This document shows positions 1 to 5,797 of a stretch of 6,873 nt of DNA, in pieces; the stretch's first letter is position 1, and every line of letters begins with the position of its first letter. The stretch spans positions 1 to 6,873 of the forward strand of contig JAUNKI010000110.1 in NCBI GenBank assembly GCA_030532815.1, given 5' to 3'. This DNA comes from Leptotrichiaceae bacterium (GTDB lineage Bacteria > Fusobacteriota > Fusobacteriia > Fusobacteriales > Leptotrichiaceae). Made by a program: the position numbers and the translations under genes. Below the pieces are notes generated by a model, which was not told where the DNA came from, made no database searches, and saw only the letters and a list, made by a program, of their open reading frames with translations.

Positions 1-171
1 TACTATTAGAATTTATATATACTTTTACTTTAAAACCATTTCTTTATATTTCAGTTCTCTTTCAGCATTTAAATTTTATAGCAAATGAACATTTTAAGCT
101 TTTAGTAAAATTTAAGTTGAATTATTTTTAGACCGACTTTAGTTAATTTTTTCGAAAAAAACATCAAATAT
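1..171. other. A+T-rich intergenic sequence downstream of the transpeptidase operon
   Basis: I find no gene and no convincing terminator here, although the operon ending at 172 should terminate in or beyond this stretch. A perfect palindrome of six T, CG and six A lies at 147-160, but its stem is nearly all A/T and it is not followed by a T-run on the minus strand. A 16-codon stop-to-stop stretch on the minus strand near 25-75 reads like protein but has no start codon. Confidence 0.5.
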
Positions 172-1902
172 TTACTTTACTAACATAACAGTAGGAACTG
201 TCGGTACTCTATGACCTAATTTATTTCCCGGTGTGGAATTTCCGAGCCAGTTATAAATGAATTTTATCTGGTCATCATAATGACGTATACATTTGTGTGA
301 TTCAGGAAATGTTCCTATTTTTCTTGCAGTAACTGCTTTCCTTGCTTTTCTTGTTTCTTTCGGCTCAAATAATGAAGGAATACTGTGCATATATCCTCCT
401 CCGCTAAATCTTACGGCATTATTGGCATCTCCCACTACAGTTTTATTATCTGACCCTGTATACTGCATTACAGGTTTGGAATATGCCACTAAAAATGTTC
501 CGTAGGGAGTAGCATAAGAATTTCCTGAATCTTTTCCCGTAGTTACAAAAGAAGTCGTAACCACATTCCAAGTATCGGAATCCGTATTCTTTTCAATAAT
601 CATTTCATTCTGACTATGTCTGTCCACGTATATAAATCTTGTAATTTCATCTGTAATCCTACTGTCCTTAAGCAGCCCTTTTTTTGATTTTTTTAAATAA
701 TATGTTCCGTTATCATATACATCAACTTTTATTTTTAAATATTTATCAGTTTCTTCTATAATAGTCATTAAACTTCTGTCCGGTAAATTAATAAAATCCT
801 TGAAACTTGAGCTTAGATAAGCTCTTTCACTTTGATTTTCCCTATTTCCGTATTTATCTTTAACTGTACCGTTTCCTCCGCCTAAAGGTACATAGTCATC
901 TAAAACGTATATTTTTTGACCTTTTGAAACTGCATCGGAAACAAATTTATTAGTTTTTTCAACTTTTTTCATCATATCATGCCAGTCAAATTCTCGCTTT
1001 ATTGCATATGTGCTTAGTACATACCCTAACTTTCCGTCAAAGTACACTTCATACCATTCAGCTGTTCCGTCTTTCACATTAGTTTTCACTTTTCCCACAA
1101 CTTTATATTTGTGAGCATAAGCCGCCTTTTTCAATACTGCTGATTTTTGATTCGGTTCTTTTCTTATATTTACGGAAGTTTTTATAAAAATAAACTCGTC
1201 CATATCTCTCGGAGAATGTTTTGAGTATTTATAATCAAAAGTAAGGCTTTCAGGTCTTTCTTTTAAATAATAAACTGTATAAGGATAAGGACCTTTTATA
1301 AGTTGCTCCCTTTTTAGTGAAGGTTTATCGTCAGATATTTTTTCAATGTCCTTATCGGCTTTTTCGTCAGGAACGATTTCCTTCGGTACTTTTCCCGCAT
1401 CTTCTTTCAAATCTTCGGGAACAGCTACTTTATCTTCAATTTCCTTTTTTTCATTAACTTTTACATTTCCGTTATTTACAGACATTTTCGGATTATCCGT
1501 ATTCGGAGTTTTATCCGTCTGTTTATTAATTTGAGTATTTATAACTGCATCTTTCTTTTTTTCCTTTTTAGGATATTTTTTTACAAGTTCTTTTGAAAAT
1601 TTATTAAATTCTCTTTGAAAATTTGTTCTCTCAAATACTTTTTCAACTGTCTGCCCTTTTATAGGTTTGTCATTTTCATCTTTTACATAAGGGGTGAACT
1701 TTGTATAAATTTTATCATTTTCTTCAAAATATTCAATCAACAGTATGTCTTTTTTTCCGTCTTTATCCAAATCAGGAGTCATTCCCACGGTTTTCCAGCC
1801 TTTCTGGGACAAAGTGCTGGCAGGCTCTGCCATTGAAACTGTATATGTCATGAAAGATAATAAAGCATACATTGTTAAAGATTTAAGTTTTACTGATTTC
1901 AT
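172..1902 (-). CDS. Exported L,D-transpeptidase (YkuD) family protein with SH3-like domain and charged linker
   Basis: This 576-residue protein is probably a cell-envelope enzyme that forms or remodels peptidoglycan L,D-cross-links or attaches proteins to peptidoglycan. Residues 1-25 form a signal peptide with a plausible SMA|EP cleavage. DLDKDGKKD at 44-52 resembles a calcium-binding DxDxDG loop. Residues about 110-200 are a Lys/Glu/Asp/Pro-rich, probably disordered linker. Residues about 236-302 look like a bacterial SH3 domain (VNIRKEP near 244-250, WYEV at 283-286, GYV at 293-295). Residues about 360-405 may be a second small beta barrel. The C-terminal YkuD domain shows TPYGTF at 465-470, His506 in YMHSIP, and SHKCIR at 535-540 with the presumed catalytic Cys538. 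The family normally has SHGC, so Lys replaces Gly here. The ATG follows GAGGTG with four bases between. The gene lies 23 bp after its paralogue, so they probably share one transcript. The YkuD assignment is firm; the substrate is unknown. Confidence 0.85.
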   Translation of the reverse strand: MKSVKLKSLTMYALLSFMTYTVSMAEPASTLSQKGWKTVGMTPDLDKDGKKDILLIEYFEENDKIYTKFTPYVKDENDKPIKGQTVEKVFERTNFQREFNKFSKELVKKYPKKEKKKDAVINTQINKQTDKTPNTDNPKMSVNNGNVKVNEKKEIEDKVAVPEDLKEDAGKVPKEIVPDEKADKDIEKISDDKPSLKREQLIKGPYPYTVYYLKERPESLTFDYKYSKHSPRDMDEFIFIKTSVNIRKEPNQKSAVLKKAAYAHKYKVVGKVKTNVKDGTAEWYEVYFDGKLGYVLSTYAIKREFDWHDMMKKVEKTNKFVSDAVSKGQKIYVLDDYVPLGGGNGTVKDKYGNRENQSERAYLSSSFKDFINLPDRSLMTIIEETDKYLKIKVDVYDNGTYYLKKSKKGLLKDSRITDEITRFIYVDRHSQNEMIIEKNTDSDTWNVVTTSFVTTGKDSGNSYATPYGTFLVAYSKPVMQYTGSDNKTVVGDANNAVRFSGGGYMHSIPSLFEPKETRKARKAVTARKIGTFPESHKCIRHYDDQIKFIYNWLGNSTPGNKLGHRVPTVPTVMLVK

Positions 1903-1925
1903 TTTTCACCTCATAAAATTTTTAT

Positions 1926-3485
1926 TTATAATACAACTGCTATTACGGGTTCATCAGGTATTGTATTATCTCTTTCCTTAATCGTACTTTTTCCATTTAT
2001 CCAGTTTACTATAAATTCTATCTGATCGTCATAATGTCTTACACATTTGTGCGATTCTTTATAAGTACCTATTTTCTGAGCTACTACAGCTTTTATTGCT
2101 TCTCTGTTTTCACCATATGAAGCGGGTATTCCGTGCATATAGGCACCTCCGCTAAATCTTACTGCATACTTGGCTTCTCCTGCTACAACTATATCATCCC
2201 TGTTAGCTACTCTTTTATTTCTGGGAATAGTAGATATATCTTCATCTTTTTTTACACTTCTCGTAAACATCATATAGGGTCTTGTAAAAGCTACAAGAAA
2301 TGCTCCATGAGGTGTTTCATATGAAGAATAACCGTTGTCTCTCCCCGTAGTTACAAATGAATAAGAAATAATTGCAAAATTATCGGTATTCCCGACTCTT
2401 TCAATTATTGCTTCCGTCTGATTGTCAGGATCAATAGCAATAAATTTGTTAACCTTTTCATTTATCTCAATTTTTTTCATTATTTCAGGCTTATCAGCTA
2501 TATAATATGGACCTCCGTATAAAGGCGTTTCAATTTTTACCATATCATTTTCTTTTCCTATTATTCTGAAAATAGTCTGATCCGGTATGTTGATTTTTTC
2601 TCCTTGTTTATCAGATCTTGTATACCCTGTTATACTTTGATTTTTCCTGTTTCCGAATCTGTCCCTTGGACTGTAATAATCATCTGCAAGAGGTTTATAT
2701 TGAATAATTACATACAAGTCCATTTTATTTTTCAATGAACTGTTTATAAAACTGTTTACCTTTTCTATTTTAGAATGCATTTCATCCCAATAAAATCCTC
2801 TTTTTAAAATATTGTTCTGCTTTTCTGATATATAACCTTTAACTACGTTATCGTTTTTTTTCATTTCCGTTAAATACCAGAGCTGTTCCTCATTATTTTT
2901 TGCAGATATAAATTCCAGTAAAATTTTAGGCTTGTCCTTATATTTTCCTACAAATGCCACTTCGGAAGAATTATTCGGCATTTTGTTAAATACCGCAGTT
3001 TTTTTTACAAATATGAAATTATCCAAATTTTTCGGAGAATATTTATCAAACTTCATATCAAAAACTATCTGCTCATTAGTATTGTCATCGAGTATTTCGA
3101 CATACCTTGCTTCATTTGCCTGCAAATCTTTTGAGTAATCATCATAGTGTTCTTTTATTTTTTTCAAATTATTCTCAGCTCTTCTCATAGAAAAAATATT
3201 AATTTCATCGTTGAGAAAAATCTGAAAAGCAAATCTGTATCTGTCTTCTTCCTTAACATAAATAGAAACAACCGCCTCAGCTTTTATTCCTTTTTTCTTA
3301 GAATTTACAAGTACTTTTTCCTTTATCCCGTCCTTATTAAAATCATATTCAAAAAAATCAGAATCAAATCCTGATATTATTATATTTTCAGAATATTCTT
3401 CGGGTACATCTATTTTTTCAACAGAAAATGTGTTAAAATTCCAAAGTAAAGAAATTAACATTAATAGTATTACTTTTTTCCACAT
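1926..3485 (-). CDS. Exported L,D-transpeptidase (YkuD) family protein, first gene of the paralogous pair
   Basis: This 519-residue protein is a paralogue of the next gene. The signal peptide covers about residues 1-21 (VILLMLISLLW core, cleavage near TFS|VE). DFNKDGIKE at 48-56 matches the DxDxDG loop of the partner. The long charged linker is absent. Residues about 157-229 occupy the SH3 position but have lost the usual NxRxxP motif (here VFNKMP), so this copy has diverged. A second SH3-like stretch lies at about 288-330, after a shared GNRxNQS motif. In the YkuD domain I see TPHGAF at 391-396, YMHGIP with His451, and SHKCVR at 478-483 with presumed nucleophile Cys481. An extra loop of about 25 residues at 409-433 precedes the active site. 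Over a 28-residue block around the cysteine the two paralogues share 20 residues. AAGGAG lies five bases before the ATG, and a promoter lies just upstream. The function is probably peptidoglycan cross-linking or anchoring; substrates cannot be read from sequence. Confidence 0.85.
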   Translation of the reverse strand: MWKKVILLMLISLLWNFNTFSVEKIDVPEEYSENIIISGFDSDFFEYDFNKDGIKEKVLVNSKKKGIKAEAVVSIYVKEEDRYRFAFQIFLNDEINIFSMRRAENNLKKIKEHYDDYSKDLQANEARYVEILDDNTNEQIVFDMKFDKYSPKNLDNFIFVKKTAVFNKMPNNSSEVAFVGKYKDKPKILLEFISAKNNEEQLWYLTEMKKNDNVVKGYISEKQNNILKRGFYWDEMHSKIEKVNSFINSSLKNKMDLYVIIQYKPLADDYYSPRDRFGNRKNQSITGYTRSDKQGEKINIPDQTIFRIIGKENDMVKIETPLYGGPYYIADKPEIMKKIEINEKVNKFIAIDPDNQTEAIIERVGNTDNFAIISYSFVTTGRDNGYSSYETPHGAFLVAFTRPYMMFTRSVKKDEDISTIPRNKRVANRDDIVVAGEAKYAVRFSGGAYMHGIPASYGENREAIKAVVAQKIGTYKESHKCVRHYDDQIEFIVNWINGKSTIKERDNTIPDEPVIAVVL

Positions 3486-3530
3486 ATTTTCTCCTTATTC
3501 AAATTCATAAATTACCTATATTTACATTTT

Positions 3531-3559
3531 ATTTTATCATATGTTTTTAATATTTTCAA
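3531..3559 (-). promoter_or_regulatory. Predicted sigma70-type promoter for the two-gene transpeptidase operon
   Basis: On the minus strand TTGAAA (3554-3559) is followed after 17 bases by TAAAAT (3531-3536). Transcription would start near 3524 and give a leader of about 39 bases before the ATG at 3485. A second, weaker pair (TTGCAT, 17 bases, TATATT) lies just upstream. In DNA this rich in A+T such matches arise by chance, but the position and spacing are good. Confidence 0.55.
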
Positions 3560-3617
3560 TATAAATTATAATTACATTATATGCAATTTAAAATCTTTAA
3601 AAATATACTCCTTTTTT

Positions 3618-3653
3618 AAAAAATTTCAAAAAAAGCTCTTAATTTTTTTGAAA
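3618..3653 (-). terminator. Possible A/U-rich intrinsic terminator after the small membrane protein gene
   Basis: An 11-bp perfect inverted repeat (arms 3624-3634 and 3643-3653, loop GCTCTTAA on the plus strand) is followed on the minus strand by six T (3618-3623). The stem has only one G-C pair, so it would be weak. It lies between the 76-codon gene and the promoter of the transpeptidase operon, where a terminator is expected. Confidence 0.35.
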
Positions 3654-3881
3654 AAACTGAAAAACTTCTTTCTATACTTTATTAAAAAGAGTTGAGCAGG
3701 AATATTTAAACTTCCAATATTATTTAAAATATAATCTTTGTAAAGACTTATGATGTATTCTTACATTTCTATCATCAAAAACCGTTTCACAAACAAAAAA
3801 TACATTAAATCATAAATATTGCATACTTGAGGCTGCCTTAAAAACATATTCAATCATAAATTTTTATATACATTTATACTT

Positions 3882-4112
3882 TTATGCAACTTCATTTTTT
3901 GTTTTTGACATTCTTATATCGATTTTACCGCTGTTTCTTGCTATTTTCACATGTCCGTATTTTTCTGACAACTTACTTTTTTTTGCAGTATTTCGTTTTT
4001 CCGACATTTTATATTTTCTGTTAAAATTTTCCAACAGTTCCAATCCTATAAGACCTCCCGCCGATAATACAATTCCTCCTACAATTACATTAAACAGGAA
4101 TATTTCCAACAT
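3882..4112 (-). CDS. Small single-pass membrane protein of unknown function
   Basis: The protein has 76 residues. I start it at 4112 because ACGGAGGT lies seven bases upstream of that ATG. A longer in-frame reading back to 4184 would add 24 polar residues, has no ribosome site of this quality, and would begin upstream of the likely promoter element. Residues about 3-24 form one hydrophobic segment (IFLFNVIVGGIVLSAGGLIG), preceded by a very short N-terminus. The rest is strongly basic (many Lys and Arg), so by the positive-inside rule the tail probably lies in the cytoplasm. I recognise no family and no catalytic motif. It appears to be transcribed alone, with gaps of about 630 bp before it and 400 bp after it. 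The strong ribosome site and membrane-like organisation support a real gene. Confidence 0.65.
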   Translation of the reverse strand: MLEIFLFNVIVGGIVLSAGGLIGLELLENFNRKYKMSEKRNTAKKSKLSEKYGHVKIARNSGKIDIRMSKTKNEVA

Positions 4113-4119
4113 ATTATTT

Positions 4120-4127
4120 ACCTCCGT
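4120..4127 (-). promoter_or_regulatory. Ribosome binding site that sets the start of the small membrane protein
   Basis: The minus strand reads AACGGAGGT in this position, a near-perfect match to the 16S rRNA tail. It lies seven bases before the ATG at 4110-4112. It falls inside the longer reading frame, which argues that the first upstream ATG is not used. Confidence 0.7.
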
Positions 4128-4164
4128 TATATTAATTAATTTTCCGTTTTCTTTTGACACACAA

Positions 4165-4173
4165 ATTCTAACA
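4165..4173 (-). promoter_or_regulatory. Possible extended -10 promoter for the small membrane protein gene
   Basis: The minus strand reads TG-T-TAGAAT here (TG at 4172-4173, TAGAAT at 4165-4170). There is no convincing -35 box at 17 bases. Transcription would start near 4158, giving a leader of about 46 bases. The evidence is suggestive only. Confidence 0.3.
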
Positions 4174-4332
4174 GAAAAAATCAATATTAACGATGTCGGT
4201 ATAAACTGATGAGAAGTGATTTTAAAATTTACCTTCTCCGTAATTTTCCCATTTAAAACAGTATTATTTATTTTTCTTAAAATATCTCTTTTTTTTAAAA
4301 GTATATAAATATTTGAAATTATACTGTATTCC

Positions 4333-4416
4333 GATTTCCGAAAAAATTATTTCCGTTTCTATACAAAGTATCATCTGATTTTATACATCCTATATGATTT
4401 CCCGAAAAAATTATTT
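4333..4416. repeat. Two near-identical 20-21 bp direct repeats about 63 bp apart
   Basis: GATTTCCGAAAAAATTATTT at 4333-4352 recurs at 4396-4416 with one additional C. Shorter relatives of the CCGAAAA core occur at 4524 and 4611 in the same gap. No function can be assigned; they could be binding sites or remains of a duplication. Confidence 0.5.
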
Positions 4417-4436
4417 TTATAAAACGGTTATTCTTT

Positions 4437-4470
4437 GTTATTTTTTTATGACGGCGTCATCTATGATAAC
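4437..4470. other. Nested inverted repeat (GTTAT ... ATGAC-GGC-GTCAT ... ATAAC)
   Basis: A perfect 5-bp inverted repeat with a 3-base centre (ATGAC 4448-4452, GTCAT 4456-4460) is enclosed by a second pair (GTTAT 4437-4441, ATAAC 4466-4470) on almost the same centre. No T-run follows it on either strand, so it is not a standard terminator. It could be a protein binding site, but it lies more than 300 bp from the nearest start codon. Confidence 0.3.
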
Positions 4471-4524
4471 CTGTCTGTATTTTTATAAAATCAATATTTT
4501 CTATAGCTCTCTGTACTGATGTGC

Positions 4525-4560
4525 CGAAAAAAAATCGGACTTAAAATCCGATTATTTTTA
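4525..4560 (-). terminator. Intrinsic terminator for the carbonic anhydrase-like gene
   Basis: A perfect 7-bp stem (AATCGGA 4533-4539, TCCGATT 4547-4553) with a seven-base loop is followed on the minus strand by a run of eight T (4527-4534, partly overlapping the stem). It lies about 190 bases after the stop codon at 4744. On the plus strand a T-rich tail also follows (TTATTTTTA), so it may work in both directions. Confidence 0.8.
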
Positions 4561-4743
4561 CATGATAATTAAAGTATATCCGAAAACTCAAAACTAAACT
4601 GTCTCATAAACCGAAAATAATTCTCCGATTATAAATATTCTATATTTTAAAAAACTTTTTTACAAATTGAAAATATATCATTTTACAATAATTTAAAGTT
4701 TCTCCGACTGTAAATAAATTTCTTCTATTTTTTCAAATATTTA

Positions 4744-5268
4744 TTATTTAATGCACTTCTTTAACGCTTTATGAAACTTTTTTCCGTTTTCCGCGTAATG
4801 TTCGGCATTTTTACGAATATGAGCTATTTCCTCATCAGTCAGTTTTCTTATTATTTTAGCCGGACTTCCTAAAATAAGAACTCCTTTCTCATAAGGAATC
4901 TTATCCGTAACAAGGGAATTTGCTCCTATAAGGCAGTCGGAAGCGATCCTGACTCCGTTTAAAAGAGTACTTCCCATGCCTACTATTACATTGTCGGACA
5001 CTTCACAGCCGTGCAGTATGACATTGTGTCCCACTGTTACATTTTCACCTATAATACACGGATATCCGAGATCCGTGTGTATAGTGCAGTTATCCTGAAC
5101 ATTGCTGTTTTTTCCTACAGCTATCTTTTCCACATCTCCTCTCAAAACAGCTCCAAACCATATATTCACTCTGTCACGTAATTCAACATTTCCGATAACA
5201 TCCGCACTTTCTGCAATAAATACTTCTTTTCCTATTACAGGACTTATCCCGTCCAATTCATAAATCAT
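4744..5268 (-). CDS. Gamma-class carbonic anhydrase-like hexapeptide-repeat protein (YrdA/CamH-type)
   Basis: This 174-residue protein has the normal length of the YrdA/PaaY/CamH group of gamma carbonic anhydrase-like proteins. These are cytosolic trimers with a left-handed beta-helix that bind a metal between subunits; some hydrate CO2, and others have no shown activity. Hexapeptide turns run through about residues 11-125 (for example VIGNVE, IIGENV, LIGANS). The three metal-ligand histidines are in place: His64 (TIHTD), His81 (VGHNV) and His86 (ILHGC). The conserved NIWFGAVLRGD block (35-45) supplies Arg43 and Asp45, and Asn56 and Gln58 fit the active-site pattern. The acidic loop of the archaeal Cam prototype is absent, as in the YrdA group. 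Residues about 143-174 form the C-terminal helix. CGGAG lies 12 bases before the ATG, an unusually long gap, but the MIYELDG start is typical of the family. It has no close neighbour and probably forms its own transcript. The family is sure; catalysis is inferred. Confidence 0.9.
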   Translation of the reverse strand: MIYELDGISPVIGKEVFIAESADVIGNVELRDRVNIWFGAVLRGDVEKIAVGKNSNVQDNCTIHTDLGYPCIIGENVTVGHNVILHGCEVSDNVIVGMGSTLLNGVRIASDCLIGANSLVTDKIPYEKGVLILGSPAKIIRKLTDEEIAHIRKNAEHYAENGKKFHKALKKCIK

Positions 5269-5797
5269 ATTTTATCTTTTCTCCGCTTCTTTAATATTAT
5301 TGTTTTATAAGGTAATCTCATAAGTTAAAAATAATTTTCTAACTATAATTATTATATATTTTTAAAAATCAAAAAATATTGTTTTTACTGATTTTACAAA
5401 AATAGGAAAATATATAATATTTAGGATTAAATGCATTTTTATATCTTTTGAAACAGACCCTAAAACACATAAAACTTATAATTGAATATTTTTTATACTT
5501 TTATGAACAATAGCTGTTTTTATCCGATATATTTGAAAGTTCAAAAATATTTATAATCTATTGCAAATTGAAAAAATTTTAACTCACAGCATTTAATAAA
5601 TACTCCCGTTTATATATTCGGATATACTTTCCAATTCCATTTTTTAGTATCATATAAGTTTTTGAACATATCTTAATTTTATAAAAAAAGTAAAATATAT
5701 AATTTTTTACGGTTTAATACATTTTTTTACTTTATAAGACTGTCCATTACAGTTTTTTACAATTTTTGTTTTTCAGTTTCCGTTTCTGACGATTTCT
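5269..5797. other. 529-bp intergenic region between trmD and the carbonic anhydrase-like gene
   Basis: I see no supported gene, RNA or strong terminator. Candidate promoter elements for the downstream gene are abundant but none is clearly better than chance. A small hairpin at 5739-5753 followed by T on the plus strand points away from any gene. TTTTGAAACAGACCCT at 5446-5461 resembles an insertion-sequence terminus. Two small minus-strand frames (5369-5470 and 5579-5713) lack ribosome sites. Confidence 0.5.

Larger units (their letters stand above)
3486..3881. other. 396-bp intergenic region between the small membrane protein gene and the transpeptidase operon
   Basis: It holds the operon promoter (3531-3559) and a weak terminator-like hairpin (3618-3653). 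The remaining part, about 3660-3880, has no gene with a start and ribosome site. It does contain protein-like open stretches on both strands, discussed in the findings. A short near-palindrome around GAGGCTGCCTT (3829-3839) stands out as locally G+C-rich, but lacks a T-run on either side. Confidence 0.5.
4113..4743. other. 631-bp intergenic region with terminator, short repeats and a palindrome
   Basis: No gene with a start codon and ribosome site is visible on either strand. The stretch contains the leader and possible promoter of the 76-codon gene, a short direct repeat (4333-4416), a palindrome (4437-4470), and the strong terminator (4525-4560). The last 190 bases are the likely 3' untranslated region of the carbonic anhydrase-like gene. 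A minus-strand frame with one internal stop (4319-4540) is discussed in the findings. Confidence 0.5.

Noticed and set aside
25..75. Minus-strand stretch reading NLNAERELKYKEMVLK
   Set aside because: It is only 16 codons between two stops and has no start codon upstream.
147..160. Perfect 14-bp palindrome TTTTTTCGAAAAAA as a terminator for the transpeptidase operon
   Set aside because: It leaves no loop, the stem is almost all A/T, and no T-run follows on the minus strand.
293..505. Plus-strand frame inside the 576-residue gene, and similar plus-strand frames at 1346-1534, 1615-1836, 1745-1981, 2133-2324, 2932-3138 and 3147-3374
   Set aside because: They lie antisense to well-supported genes, lack ribosome sites and give no recognisable protein.
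3825..3842. TTGAGGCTGCCTTAA as a terminator hairpin after the small membrane protein gene
   Set aside because: The stem has a mismatch and a three-base loop, and there is no T-run after it on the minus strand.
4113..4184. Upstream extension of the small membrane protein to an ATG at 4184
   Set aside because: The added 24 residues are polar, the ATG has no clear ribosome site, and a near-perfect GGAGGT lies right before the internal ATG at 4112.
5369..5470. 33-codon minus-strand frame beginning MCFRVCFKRY
   Set aside because: There is no ribosome site, the frame crosses the insertion-sequence-end-like motif, and this length is expected by chance.
5739..5758. Hairpin ACTGT-CCATT-ACAGT followed by T on the plus strand
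   Set aside because: It has the form of a short terminator, but it points along the plus strand where there is no gene, and the stem is only five base pairs.
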